Source of the DNA: Planctomycetia bacterium | GTDB taxonomy: Bacteria > Planctomycetota > Planctomycetia > Gemmatales > Gemmataceae | Direction: 5' to 3' | Assembly: GCA_005808665.1 (NCBI GenBank) | Contig: SYLG01000036.1 | Location: forward strand, 1-41,520 | Length of the DNA: 41,520 bases | Shown here: one piece after another, positions 9,589-17,684 of the stretch | Position numbering within the stretch: the stretch's first letter is position 1 | How the letters are laid out: each line of letters starts with the position of its first letter | Position numbers and translations under genes: made by a program | The notes under the pieces: generated by a model | Seen by the model: only the letters and a program-made list of their open reading frames with translations | Databases searched by the model: none | What the model was told of the DNA's origin: nothing

Positions 9589-10008
9589 TAGATTTTGTCC
9601 AAAAAGGGAATTCCAATACCCCTTATTCGCAGCAATTTTTCCATTGGCCGCTCGGTTGAAACCCATCCAAAGTGGATTTATTTCTTTGGGTTTCTCCTGA
9701 TCCTCAAGGTTACCCAACCCTTGTGGTCGATTATTCCATGAGGCCAAAGGATCCCTTGGGATGAACTCCATTGAAGAGGTCCATTGTCCCACCAAAGGAA
9801 TATAGGGGCATAGGCAGCTTGGGTTTGCCCAAAAAAATCGTTATTGACTTTCGAATTTCAATCCTGGCACAGATACCCTCTAAAGCCCATTCCCGGATCT
9901 GGCAGGCTGTTTTTGAATGGGAAAGGCTTGCTGGATTTATTTACCCAATACCCTAGCCTTTCTGTGGTGCTATTTCCTATCCCTAGCCCTCGTTCAGGAG
10001 CCTTTATC

Positions 10009-11106
10009 ATGGCTTTTCCAATTCTCTTTGTTGCACTAATGGGGCTGACCATGAATCAGGTTTCTTCCGAACCATTTGGCAAAATTGGCGATACCGTGAT
10101 CAATCGCCATACCCTGAAAAACAAAAATGGAGTCGTTGTCAAAATAATGGATTATGGTGCCATTGTAACCGATTGGATTGTGCCCGATTCCAAGGGAAAC
10201 AAAATCGACATCGCCCTTGGTTTTGACACATTAGAAGGCTACCTCAAGGGCCACCCCTATTTTGGTTCCAATGCGGGGAGGGTTGGTAATCGGATCGCCA
10301 AGGCAACCTTCAAGTTGGAAGGCAAAATCTATCAGCTGGCAAAAAATAATGGCCCCAACGCACTTCACGGTGGGCTTAAGGGATTTGACAAAGTTATTTG
10401 GAAATCCACCCCGGTTGAAGGGAAAACCGCCATTCAATTTCAGTACAAAAGTCCCGACGGCGAGGAGGGTTATCCGGGCAACCTGGATGTTTCCATTACC
10501 TATACCCTGGAAGAGGACAACGGCCTGAAACTGGACTTTCGGGCCACCACCGACAAGGCAACCCCAATCAATTTGGCCCACCACAGTTATTTCAACCTGA
10601 ATGGCCACAATAGCGGCGACATTCTGGGCCACACCATGCGATTGGCGGCAGACAATTACACTCCGGTGGATGATACTCTCATTCCCCTTGGAAAAATCGA
10701 ACCGGTTAAAGGGACGCCACTTGATTTCACGACGCCCCAAAAAATTGGGGCAAGGTTTGCCGAACTCAAAGCCGATCCCATCGGCTACGATCATAATTAT
10801 GTCGTGAATCGACCCGTTGGTGACAAGACCCTTAAGGTTGCTGCCCTTGTCCGGGCGGATAGTGGCTTACAACTGCGCGTCCTTTCGACCGAACCTGGTG
10901 TTCAGTTTTATACGGGCAATTTTTTGGACGGAACAAACATTGGCAAAGGCGGGGCAGTATACAAGAAACATGGTGGATTCTGCCTTGAACCCCAACACTT
11001 TCCAGACTCCATCAACCAACCCAATTTTCCAAGTGTTGTCCTTTCTCCGGGCGAAACCTACAGCCAAACCACCATTTTTCGGGTAACAACCATCCCAATG
11101 CGCTAA
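10009..11106 (+). CDS. galM: Aldose 1-epimerase (mutarotase), exported
   Basis: 365 residues. The ATG at 10009 has CAGGAG nine bases upstream and opens a short hydrophobic signal sequence (MAFPILFVALMGLTM...), so the enzyme is likely exported. It interconverts alpha and beta anomers of hexoses such as glucose and galactose. Family landmarks are GSNAGRVGNRI (substrate-binding Asn/Arg), NALHGGLKGFDK, the catalytic-His region INLAHHSYFNLNGH, YDHNYVV, and the catalytic-Glu block GFCLEPQHFPDSINQPNFPS. The length matches the family plus a signal peptide. It stands alone, followed by a hairpin. The fold and motifs are clear; the natural sugar is not predictable. Confidence 0.95.
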   Translation: MAFPILFVALMGLTMNQVSSEPFGKIGDTVINRHTLKNKNGVVVKIMDYGAIVTDWIVPDSKGNKIDIALGFDTLEGYLKGHPYFGSNAGRVGNRIAKATFKLEGKIYQLAKNNGPNALHGGLKGFDKVIWKSTPVEGKTAIQFQYKSPDGEEGYPGNLDVSITYTLEEDNGLKLDFRATTDKATPINLAHHSYFNLNGHNSGDILGHTMRLAADNYTPVDDTLIPLGKIEPVKGTPLDFTTPQKIGARFAELKADPIGYDHNYVVNRPVGDKTLKVAALVRADSGLQLRVLSTEPGVQFYTGNFLDGTNIGKGGAVYKKHGGFCLEPQHFPDSINQPNFPSVVLSPGETYSQTTIFRVTTIPMR

Positions 11107-11130
11107 CCCTGCACCCCTAAAAACAAAACA

Positions 11131-11176
11131 TTGGATCGGCCTTTCCCCCTTTTTTTTGAGGAAAAGGCCGGTCCAA
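11131..11176 (+). terminator. Hairpin downstream of galM
   Basis: TTGGATCGGCCTTTCC (11131-11146) pairs with GGAAAAGGCCGGTCCAA (11160-11176), with one G-U pair and one bulge, around a 13-nt loop rich in T. No T-run follows the second arm, so it may be a rho-independent terminator without a good tail, or a 3'-stabilising stem. Confidence 0.5.
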
Positions 11177-11374
11177 TGGTGAAGGAATTTTGCCGACTCT
11201 GGTTTTAAGTTCCTGGTCGAAAAAGGAGGCTTTCCTCCTAAAATGATTTTTCAAGAAAATTTGTCTCATCGGTATACGATTCCGAAACAAATAAGTTTGA
11301 ACAAAATCAGCCAGAATACTTTGGGTGACTTGCGGTTTTTCTAACCCGGCCCCGCAAAAACAGAATGGAAAACC

Positions 11375-12031
11375 ATGTCCAAGGAAGAAACTGCTCCCCG
11401 CGAAAAAATATTGGCCCTTGTGGATGAATCGAACCTTTTGGCGGCGGCAAGGTCTTGCAACCGTAGTCCCGACTGGCTTTCTGTAAAGGATTTTCTCCTG
11501 GATGAGAGCAATGGTGGCGAGGGGGAGGTTGTGGTTTATGTTGGCCTTCCGCCTGTGTTTGTCGCTGAATTTCAGGACCAAAGGGCACGAAAGCTTCGGT
11601 TTGTTCATTGGCTCAAAACCCACGGGTTCCTGGTGGTAACCAAAGACGGGGCTCCCACCGGCGATGGCCACTACAAGGCAGATGTTGACCTTTTAATGGT
11701 TGTGGAAGCCATGGAATTGGTTCAAAGGTTTCGACCGGAAAGTTTAGTTCTGGTCACCAACGATCCTGACTTTGCCCACCTGATCGGTTACCTTCGCCGG
11801 GGGGGCATTCGGGTAGAGGTTGCTGCGATAGATTCGGCCGTAGGGGGTGATCTCCGTGGGTCGGCCAGCAATATCCTTGACCTAAAACCATTGCTCACCC
11901 GTTTTGAAAGTTTGCGTCCAACGAACGATGGCCCAAGCCAGGTGGCCGAGGCCAAGCCCTCTGCCCCCAGGTTCACAGATCCTGAGGCCCTTGCAAGGGA
12001 AAGTGAGGAGTTGCCTCAGGCCCTATCGTAA
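11375..12031 (+). CDS. NYN-domain (PIN-like nuclease) protein
   Basis: 218 residues. Residues about 12-165 form a NYN/LabA-like domain of the PIN nuclease superfamily. Visible acidic metal-binding positions are D17 and N20 (VDESN), D104/D106 in KADVDLLMV, and the TNDPDF motif near 131-136, followed by RRGGIRVEVAAI. These are the catalytic residues expected for a metal-dependent RNase; activity on RNA is inference. The C-terminal 55 residues are polar and probably disordered. It precedes the thioredoxin gene by 69 bases on the same strand, perhaps co-transcribed. No partner suggests a pathway. Confidence 0.85.
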   Translation: MSKEETAPREKILALVDESNLLAAARSCNRSPDWLSVKDFLLDESNGGEGEVVVYVGLPPVFVAEFQDQRARKLRFVHWLKTHGFLVVTKDGAPTGDGHYKADVDLLMVVEAMELVQRFRPESLVLVTNDPDFAHLIGYLRRGGIRVEVAAIDSAVGGDLRGSASNILDLKPLLTRFESLRPTNDGPSQVAEAKPSAPRFTDPEALARESEELPQALS

Positions 12032-12100
12032 TGGTTTTTGTTTTTATTCCCCTGAATGCCTTTGGGTTTTTGGGATTTTTTTATGAAGGAGGTATAGCTA

Positions 12101-12430
12101 ATGGCTGCTGCCAATGTTTTGAATCTGACGGAAGCCAATTGGGCGACTGAGGTGGATGCCTGTACTATTCCGGTGTTGGTGGATTTTTGGGCTCCCTGGT
12201 GTGGGCCATGTCGAAGGCTAGCACCAACCATTGACGCCCTTGCGACCAAATACGAGGGCCGGGTAAAGGTGGCCAAACTCAATACGGATGAGGCCCAAGG
12301 ATTATCCGGGAGCTTCAACATTTCAGGTATCCCCTGTGTACTCCTTTTCAAAAATGGGGTGGAATCCGGTAGACTTGTTGGGATGCTTAGCGAGGGGGAA
12401 TACAGCAAGGCCTTGGACCGCCTCCTTTAA
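12101..12430 (+). CDS. trxA: Thioredoxin
   Basis: 109 residues, the usual size of a cytosolic thioredoxin. The redox motif WCGPC is at 33-37, preceded by VLVDFWAP, and the cis-proline loop is GIPC (P78). Most thioredoxins have Thr after the cis-Pro; here it is Cys79, an extra cysteine beside the active site. A strong ribosome site (AAGGAGGT, 12086-12093) sits 7 bases before the ATG. It reduces disulfides of cytosolic partners with electrons from thioredoxin reductase (family knowledge). A strong hairpin follows. Confidence 0.96.
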   Translation: MAAANVLNLTEANWATEVDACTIPVLVDFWAPWCGPCRRLAPTIDALATKYEGRVKVAKLNTDEAQGLSGSFNISGIPCVLLFKNGVESGRLVGMLSEGEYSKALDRLL

Positions 12431-12454
12431 CCAAAGCCTCGCAATGGTAAAATG

Positions 12455-12489
12455 CCAGACCCTCGGTAAGCAAAGCCCCGAGGGTCCGG
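12455..12489 (+). terminator. Rho-independent-like terminator after trxA
   Basis: The arm CCaGACCCTCGG pairs with CCGAGGGTCcGG, a GC-rich stem of about 11 bp with an 11-nt loop, 25 bases after the thioredoxin stop. The T-tract after it is weak (GTTTAAA). Confidence 0.65.
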
Positions 12490-12592
12490 TTTAAACTCCA
12501 AGGTGGCCCAATCCAATGGAGCCATCATTCTCATTAAGCCTTAATCAGCCAGCCAACCTTATCCTGTACCATGGAGTGTTGGGGGCAAGTCC

Positions 12593-14200
12593 ATGTTTTT
12601 GCGCAATCTCTTGTTTTTGTCCATGGTTACCATCGGTACCCTTACGCTTGGTTTTAACCTGATACCGCCCCGGCATGGATTGCCGCCAACCCCAAGTAAT
12701 CCGGAATCGTACCAGGTGGATCAATTTCAGGGTACTGTGAAGCAGGTGGATGCCTCCTTTCAGAAATCCTGGTCAGCTGATAACATTCAAGCGGCCCTCC
12801 CTGCGGATGAATTGGCCCTAGCCAGAAGGCTATCGCTTGGTTTGATGGGAACAATTCCCTCCCTCGAAGAGATCCGGCAATTGGAATCCCAACCTGCCGG
12901 GGAAAGGGTGAATTGGTGGATCGACCATATTCTTCAGGATCGACGGTATTCCGACTACCTGGCCGAAAGAATGGCACGGGCGTTTGTGGGAACGGAGGAC
13001 GGGCCCTTTATTTTTTTCAGACGGCGCAAGTTTGTGGCATGGCTCTCGGAACAGATCACCAAAGGTGTCCCCTATGACCAAATGGTGCGGGAGGTCATCG
13101 CCACGGAGGGCCTTTGGACTGAAAAACCTGCCACCAATTTTATCACGGTGACCGTGCAAAACGACAAACAGAATCAACCGGATCCCGTCCGCCTTGCCGG
13201 GCGGGTGACCCGTGCTTTTTTGGGTGTCAGGCTGGATTGTGCCCAATGTCATGATCACCCTTTTGCGCCATGGAAGCAGTCGGATTTTGAGGGGTTTTCC
13301 GCCTTTTTTGGTCAAACCCATATTGGATTTCAAGGGGTGTATGATGGACCGGGTGAATATGTTGTTGAAGATCGAAAAAAAGAGGTCAAACGAACCGTAG
13401 CACCCATGGTAGCCTTCTCCAGGGATTTGTTACCCAAGGATGGGACCCTTCGGGAGCAAATGGCCTCCTGGGTGACCCACAAGGACAATCCCTATTTTGC
13501 CCGGGCCGCAGTCAATCGGGTCTGGGCACTTCTATGCGGCCAACCCTTGGTAACCCCGGTCGATAACCTTGAAACCGAAGCCCCTATTGCTCCCGCCCTG
13601 AAGATTTTGGCCGACGATTTTTCCAGTCATAACTTTGATTTGTCACGGTTGGTGCGCATCATTGCCAGCACCGAAACTTACCAGAAACAGAGCCTTTCCC
13701 TGCTTGATTCCTCTGGCCTTGCAGAAAAAGCGTGGGCCCAATTTCCATTGACCCGCCTAAGGCCCGAACAGGTCGCTGGCAGCATCCTCCAGGCATCGTC
13801 GGTCGCAACGGTAAACGCCGATTCCCACCTTGTTACCCGGCTTATCCGATTGGGAGCTCAAAATGATTTTATCAAACGCTATGGCGATAGCGGCGAGGAT
13901 GAGTTCGACAGTCGTGGGGGCACCATTCCCCAACGGTTGGTGATGATGAACGGGAAATTGGTCACCGAAAGGACTGGGGGGGGAGCATTCACCGCAACCA
14001 CCCGAATCCAATGGTTGGCCTCCGAGGATCCCAAGGCGGTGGAATTGGTGTTTCTTGCGGTATTAACACGCCGTCCCACCCCGGAGGAATCCGCCTTTTT
14101 TGAGGAAAAATTGCAAAACCCTGAACTGTCCCGAGGCCAGGAGATACAGGATCTTTTTTGGACCCTTGTGAACACTACGGAGTTCTCATGGAACCACTAG
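12593..14200 (+). CDS. DUF1549/DUF1553 (PSCyt2-PSD1) exported protein
   Basis: 535 residues. It begins with a hydrophobic export signal (MFLRNLLFLSMVTIGTLTLGF). Residues about 70-260 match DUF1549 (PSCyt2): LARRLSLGLMGTIPSLEEI and TRAFLGVRLDCAQCHDHPFAPW, whose CAQCH is a CxxCH-type motif. Residues about 290-520 match DUF1553 (PSD1): YFARAAVNRVWALLCG, LVTPVDNLE, the RPEQVAGSILQASS region and RRPTPEESAFF. The N-terminal cytochrome (PSCyt1) module of longer relatives is absent. This family is strongly expanded in planctomycetes; its biochemical role is not established. Its stop overlaps the ATG of the following DUF1501 gene, a pairing repeated throughout planctomycete genomes. Confidence 0.93.
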   Translation: MFLRNLLFLSMVTIGTLTLGFNLIPPRHGLPPTPSNPESYQVDQFQGTVKQVDASFQKSWSADNIQAALPADELALARRLSLGLMGTIPSLEEIRQLESQPAGERVNWWIDHILQDRRYSDYLAERMARAFVGTEDGPFIFFRRRKFVAWLSEQITKGVPYDQMVREVIATEGLWTEKPATNFITVTVQNDKQNQPDPVRLAGRVTRAFLGVRLDCAQCHDHPFAPWKQSDFEGFSAFFGQTHIGFQGVYDGPGEYVVEDRKKEVKRTVAPMVAFSRDLLPKDGTLREQMASWVTHKDNPYFARAAVNRVWALLCGQPLVTPVDNLETEAPIAPALKILADDFSSHNFDLSRLVRIIASTETYQKQSLSLLDSSGLAEKAWAQFPLTRLRPEQVAGSILQASSVATVNADSHLVTRLIRLGAQNDFIKRYGDSGEDEFDSRGGTIPQRLVMMNGKLVTERTGGGAFTATTRIQWLASEDPKAVELVFLAVLTRRPTPEESAFFEEKLQNPELSRGQEIQDLFWTLVNTTEFSWNH

Positions 14201-15477
14201 GACGGCGGCATTTTTTCAGAACATCGGCTTCCCTTGCAGGAGCAAGCTGGTTGACCCCAGTGGGCCAATGGCTTGCCTGTGCCGCCGAGGGGATTGCACC
14301 GGGCGCCCTTCCTCCAAAAACATCGTTTGGGGGCACAGCCAGTTCGGTAATTGTGTTATGGATGCAGGGTGGCCCTAGCCAACTGGAGACTTTTGATCCT
14401 CATGAAGGATCCAGGATTGCCGGGGGAACGACCAAAATTCAAACGGCAGTTAAAGGCCTCTACCTTGCCTCCGGGTTGGAGCAATTGGCTGAGGAAATGG
14501 GTTCGGTATCCCTAATCCGTTCCATGATGAGCAAGGAGGGGGACCATGAACGGGGGACCTACAATATCAAAACCGGTTTTCGGCCCGATCCCACCGTATT
14601 TCATCCCTCTTTGGGTGCAGTGGTTTGCCATGAATTGCCCAATGGCGGGACAGAAATACCCCGGCATGTGAGTATATTATCCTCGCAATGGCCTGCCAGG
14701 GGAGGATATTTAGGCGACAAATGGGATGCATTTTTGATGGATGATCCGGCAGGACCTGTCCCGGATACCAAATCCTATTTAACAAAAGAACGGGAAAAAA
14801 AACGAATGGAAGGCCTCCAATTCGTGGAACAGTCCTTTGCAAAAGGTCGAGCCAAAAGGGTTGAGGAAACACTTCACCGGGAAACCATTCGGGGGGCCCT
14901 CAAATTGATGACCTCCGAGCAACTCAAAGCGTTTGATGTTTCCCTTGAACCCCAATCCATCCGCGATTCCTATGGCGATTCCGCCTTTGGGAGAGGTTGT
15001 CTGGCGGCACGAAGGCTTGTTGAGGCAGGGGTTCGGTGTGTTGAAGTAAACCTTGGGGGTTGGGACACTCACGCCAACAACCATCAGTTTTGTGCCGCAA
15101 ATAATAAAATCCTGGATCCTGCTTTCAGTGCCCTTTTGCGCGACCTCCGCCAACGCAATATGCTCGGAAGTACTTTGGTGATCTGTATGGGGGAGTTTGG
15201 CCGCACACCCTCTATCAATCCCACCGGGGGACGCGACCATTGGCCTGGTGGATTCAGTATCGCCCTGGCAGGCGGTGGCATTCAAGGGGGCAGGGTCATC
15301 GGCGAAACCGACCCTGAGGGCAAGGAGGAACCAAAAAAACAGGTAAAAGTAGCCGACTTCCATTCCACTGTTTTCGAAGCTTTGGGTATTGACCACAAAA
15401 AAGTCAACCAAACCCCGATTGGTAGAACCGTTAAATTTAGCGAGGGAGATCCCGTGCGGGCATTACTCGATGCCTAG
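14188..15477 (+). CDS. DUF1501 protein, Tat-exported, sulfatase/phosphatase-like
   Basis: 429 residues from the ATG at 14188, which overlaps the stop of the upstream DUF1549/1553 gene; an earlier in-frame TTG lies deep inside that gene. The start GRRHFFRTSASLAGASWL is a twin-arginine signal. DUF1501 landmarks follow: VIVLWMQGGPSQLETFDPH, RSMMSKEGDHERGTYNIKTG, GGWDTHANNH, MGEFGRTPSIN, GGRDHWPGGFSIALAGGG. The family is related to alkaline phosphatase/sulfatase folds, but its substrate is unknown. It probably acts outside the cytoplasmic membrane with its upstream partner. Its stop lies 11 bases from the stop of the convergent TGA-containing thioredoxin gene. Confidence 0.94.
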   Translation: MEPLGRRHFFRTSASLAGASWLTPVGQWLACAAEGIAPGALPPKTSFGGTASSVIVLWMQGGPSQLETFDPHEGSRIAGGTTKIQTAVKGLYLASGLEQLAEEMGSVSLIRSMMSKEGDHERGTYNIKTGFRPDPTVFHPSLGAVVCHELPNGGTEIPRHVSILSSQWPARGGYLGDKWDAFLMDDPAGPVPDTKSYLTKEREKKRMEGLQFVEQSFAKGRAKRVEETLHRETIRGALKLMTSEQLKAFDVSLEPQSIRDSYGDSAFGRGCLAARRLVEAGVRCVEVNLGGWDTHANNHQFCAANNKILDPAFSALLRDLRQRNMLGSTLVICMGEFGRTPSINPTGGRDHWPGGFSIALAGGGIQGGRVIGETDPEGKEEPKKQVKVADFHSTVFEALGIDHKKVNQTPIGRTVKFSEGDPVRALLDA

Positions 15478-15488
15478 CCAAAGGAGTC

Positions 15489-16046
15489 CTATTTTTCCGA
15501 AACCAGGCGACGAATCAGGGATTCAACGGCATTGGCATCTTCCTCCTCGGGGGGAAACTTTTTCGAAACCTTGTTGGTGCGGTTGAAAACAAACTGCGCC
15601 GGGTAGCCGTTGACCCCGAATTTTTTCATCCAGAGTTCATCAGGTTCATCCAGCCAAATATGGATCATGTCCGAGGGGTCGAGCCTTGCCAGGAACGATT
15701 CTGCCTTTTTCTTGGCCTTTACCAGTCCTTCCTCGTTGTCGATGGGCGTGAGCAGGTGGACGCTAATGGCAATGAATCCTTGTTTGCCGAGTTCCTTTTG
15801 CAACTGAACCAGGTGCGGGAACCCTTTTTTGCAAGGCAGTCAGTCGTGTCGCCACAAGTCCACCAAAACAACTTTTCCGGTTTGGGCCCGGACGAGCTTG
15901 GCCAGTTTGCCATATTTAAGATCTCTTAACAGGCTTGCCTGGGAAGTGGGTGGCAACTGTGGGGACTGGTTCCCCATTAAAGAAGGAATCATCAAACCCG
16001 TCGTGGCAAATGCAGGCAGGGTGGCTAAAAAGCGTCGACGGATCAT
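15489..16046 (-). CDS. TlpA-like exported thioredoxin, candidate selenoprotein (in-frame TGA at first redox Cys)
   Basis: One frame of 186 codons with a single internal TGA (15842-15840), codon 69. The ATG at 16046 follows GGGAGAAAG. MIRRRFLATLPAFATTGLMI is a Tat-like signal. Then comes the thioredoxin beta-strand KVVLVDLWRHD, the TGA, and LPCKKGFPHL. In TlpA/ResA-type thioredoxins this block reads W-x-x-x-C-x-x-C (for example WATWCGPC); here the TGA occupies precisely the first Cys and the second Cys (C72) is kept. The fold continues unbroken: VQLQKELGKQGFIAIS, a helix, IHIWLDEP, the cis-Pro strand GVNGYPAQFVF, to a normal stop. The coding pattern on both sides is equally good, with no frameshift. 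I infer Sec insertion giving UxxC. Alternatives are a recent Cys-to-TGA mutation (one base from TGC/TGT), a sequencing error, or a UGA-truncated 68-residue product. The gene is convergent with the DUF1501 gene and divergent from an MFS gene; it is alone in its transcript. No selA, selB, selC or selD is visible in the window. Confidence 0.72.
15798..15834 (-). promoter_or_regulatory. Candidate bacterial SECIS stem-loop
   Basis: Counting from the T of the internal TGA as 1, nucleotides 9-14 (TTGCAA) pair perfectly with 40-45 (TTGCAA). Inside, nucleotides 18-22 (AGGGT, with one bulged G) can pair with 29-32 (ACCT) around a 6-nt apical loop (TCCCGC). The total length and the distance of the apical loop from the TGA (23-28 nt) are in the range of bacterial SECIS elements, which lie in the coding region right after UGA. 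The lower stem is AT-containing and the upper one short, so stability must be computed. The codon context UGA-C is also a weak stop context. Confidence 0.4.
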
Positions 16047-16336
16047 GGCATCTTTCTCCCATTTACTTCTCCTGCTTATGCTAATCGGCTATCCCTTGCA
16101 AGGACAGGGGAAACACAACCCTTGGGTATTCATAAACTGATCCAATGGGATCTGATTGCTTCCTTTTCAGGCCACCATGTGCCAACCGATGGATGGTTTC
16201 CTTTGAATTTCAAATTCCTGGTTTGGGGAAACCATGTTTTCCCTAAGGGCGGTGCCAAAGGGAAAAACGATTGCTTATTCTTGTGCGAACCCAAAAATCG
16301 CAATGTCCAATCTCCGATTGAAATGGGCCGGACCCC

Positions 16337-17569
16337 ATGATCCAAAGTCCCTGGGAAGGATGGATGGGCGGATTATTTCGTTCCTTGGGTAGGCCACCCT
16401 TCCGCAGCTATTTTTTTGGCCAGGGGCTTTCCCTTCTTGGAACCTGGATGCAGTATGCCGCCCTGGGATGGTTGGCTTTTTCCTTCATGGAACAATCGAA
16501 ATGGCCCGCTTGGGTTCAGGCCGCCCAACTGTTGCCTTCCGTTGTGCTTGGACCGCTTGCCGGAAGGTTGATTGACCGGGTCTCCAAACGGTCGCTAATC
16601 CTTGTTACCCAATTGGGGTTGGCCATTTTGGCCCTTCTGCTTGCCTTAGCTGCCCATTGGCAATGGCTTGATCCGTTTACTTTGGTGCTTTGGGCCTCGG
16701 TGAGCGGCTTGGTTATGGCAATTGACCTGCCTGCCAGGTTATCGTATTTGGCCGATTTGGTGGGCAGAGAGCATCTTTCCAACGCCGTGGCACTTAATTC
16801 GTTCGCCTTTAACCTTGCCCGGGCGGTTGGGCCCAGCCTTGCGGCCGCGATGTTCTGGATCCTTTCCGTGAAAGCTTGTTTTGTTTTAAACGCCATGAGC
16901 TACCTGGGCTTGATGTTTGCCCTTTGGGGAAATGGCGTCCCTGGGAACCCCCCTATTCCCGAAGAAAGTAGCAAAGAAAGGCAACCCCGGATTCCCGGAA
17001 AACTCATTGGGGTTATAGTCCTTGCAGGATTCGTGGCCGGTTTCGGTTGGCCCATTGTGGCCTTATCGCCCGGTTATGCCGCCCAAATCCTTTTTCTTGG
17101 ACCGGCCGCCTATTCGATGGTTGTGGGGGGAATCGGTTTGGGAGGATTGATGGCATGCATCCTGGTGGCCGCAGAGAAATCAGCCAAGGGCCGGGAATTC
17201 CGGATTGGGGCCTCCATGGTTTGTGCTGCCCTGGGCCTTTTGATTATGGGGTTTTTCCATCAGTTAGTTTGGGCGTTATTGGGTGCCTGCCTGGTAGGCC
17301 TGGGAATGGTTGGGTTTATGGCAACAACCCAAACCGTCATTCAAATCGGAGCTCCCCCGAGCCTTCGTGGTCGCATTTTGGGAATATGGACCGCTACCCT
17401 AAGTGGTGCTTTACCTCTTGGAAATTTTGTTGCCGGTCCCCTTGCGGACCATTGGGGAGTGGACTGGGTCCTAAAGGTCATGGGCACGGGAATTATTTGC
17501 GCCTGGGCTACCTGGCTGATTTTGGGATATTACCGTTCAAAGCGAACAGGAGTTTCATTGGATTCCTGA
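16337..17569 (+). CDS. MFS transporter, MFS_3/EntS-like
   Basis: 410 residues with about 11-12 hydrophobic segments, the size of a major facilitator. The N-terminus FRSLGRPPFRSYFFGQGLSLLGTWMQ and the loop GPLAGRLIDRVSKRSLI are typical of the MFS_3 (EntS/enterobactin exporter-like) group, together with the segment RLSYLADLVGREHLSNAVALN. It sits in the cytoplasmic membrane and probably exports a small molecule by proton antiport; the substrate is unknown. It is divergent from the TGA-containing thioredoxin gene, with 290 bases between the starts. The start ATG has no strong ribosome site. Confidence 0.92.
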   Translation: MIQSPWEGWMGGLFRSLGRPPFRSYFFGQGLSLLGTWMQYAALGWLAFSFMEQSKWPAWVQAAQLLPSVVLGPLAGRLIDRVSKRSLILVTQLGLAILALLLALAAHWQWLDPFTLVLWASVSGLVMAIDLPARLSYLADLVGREHLSNAVALNSFAFNLARAVGPSLAAAMFWILSVKACFVLNAMSYLGLMFALWGNGVPGNPPIPEESSKERQPRIPGKLIGVIVLAGFVAGFGWPIVALSPGYAAQILFLGPAAYSMVVGGIGLGGLMACILVAAEKSAKGREFRIGASMVCAALGLLIMGFFHQLVWALLGACLVGLGMVGFMATTQTVIQIGAPPSLRGRILGIWTATLSGALPLGNFVAGPLADHWGVDWVLKVMGTGIICAWATWLILGYYRSKRTGVSLDS

Positions 17570-17589
17570 TACCCAATGGGAGGGCAACC

Positions 17590-17636
17590 GGATAGGGGTT
17601 TCACTTGGCAAAAAAAATTCCTATCCTGATAGGATA
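17590..17636. promoter_or_regulatory. Inverted repeats upstream of fabI (possible operator)
   Basis: TATCCT-GAT-AGGATA (17622-17636) is a perfect palindrome with a 3-nt centre. GGATAGG (17590-17596) also pairs with CCTATCC (17620-17626), sharing half of the palindrome. The sites lie 50-95 bases before the fabI start. They may bind a dimeric regulator or form alternative hairpins at the end of the MFS transcript. Confidence 0.35.
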
Positions 17637-17684
17637 TATGAACAACCCGTTTGGGCTGTTGCCTTTGGGGAGCCTGTCTTACCT

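Larger units (their letters stand above)
9336..10008. other. Intergenic stretch without genes
   Basis: This 670-base gap between the pseudokinase gene and the epimerase gene contains no convincing coding region. It holds an inverted repeat at 9465-9504 and a tRNA-like 3' end at 9564-9588, listed separately, and a ribosome site for the epimerase near its right end. Loss of an integrated element that used a tRNA gene is one explanation (inference). Confidence 0.6.

Noticed and set aside
9439-9795. A minus-strand frame of 118 codons
   Set aside because: It is antisense to a tRNA-like 3' end and has no recognisable protein features; such frames commonly arise over tRNA sequence.
15489-15803. A separate short thioredoxin-like gene starting at a TTG
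   Set aside because: It is the in-frame continuation of the upstream half; the TTG has no ribosome site and the chain would lack the first beta-strand and the redox motif. One TGA-containing gene explains both halves.
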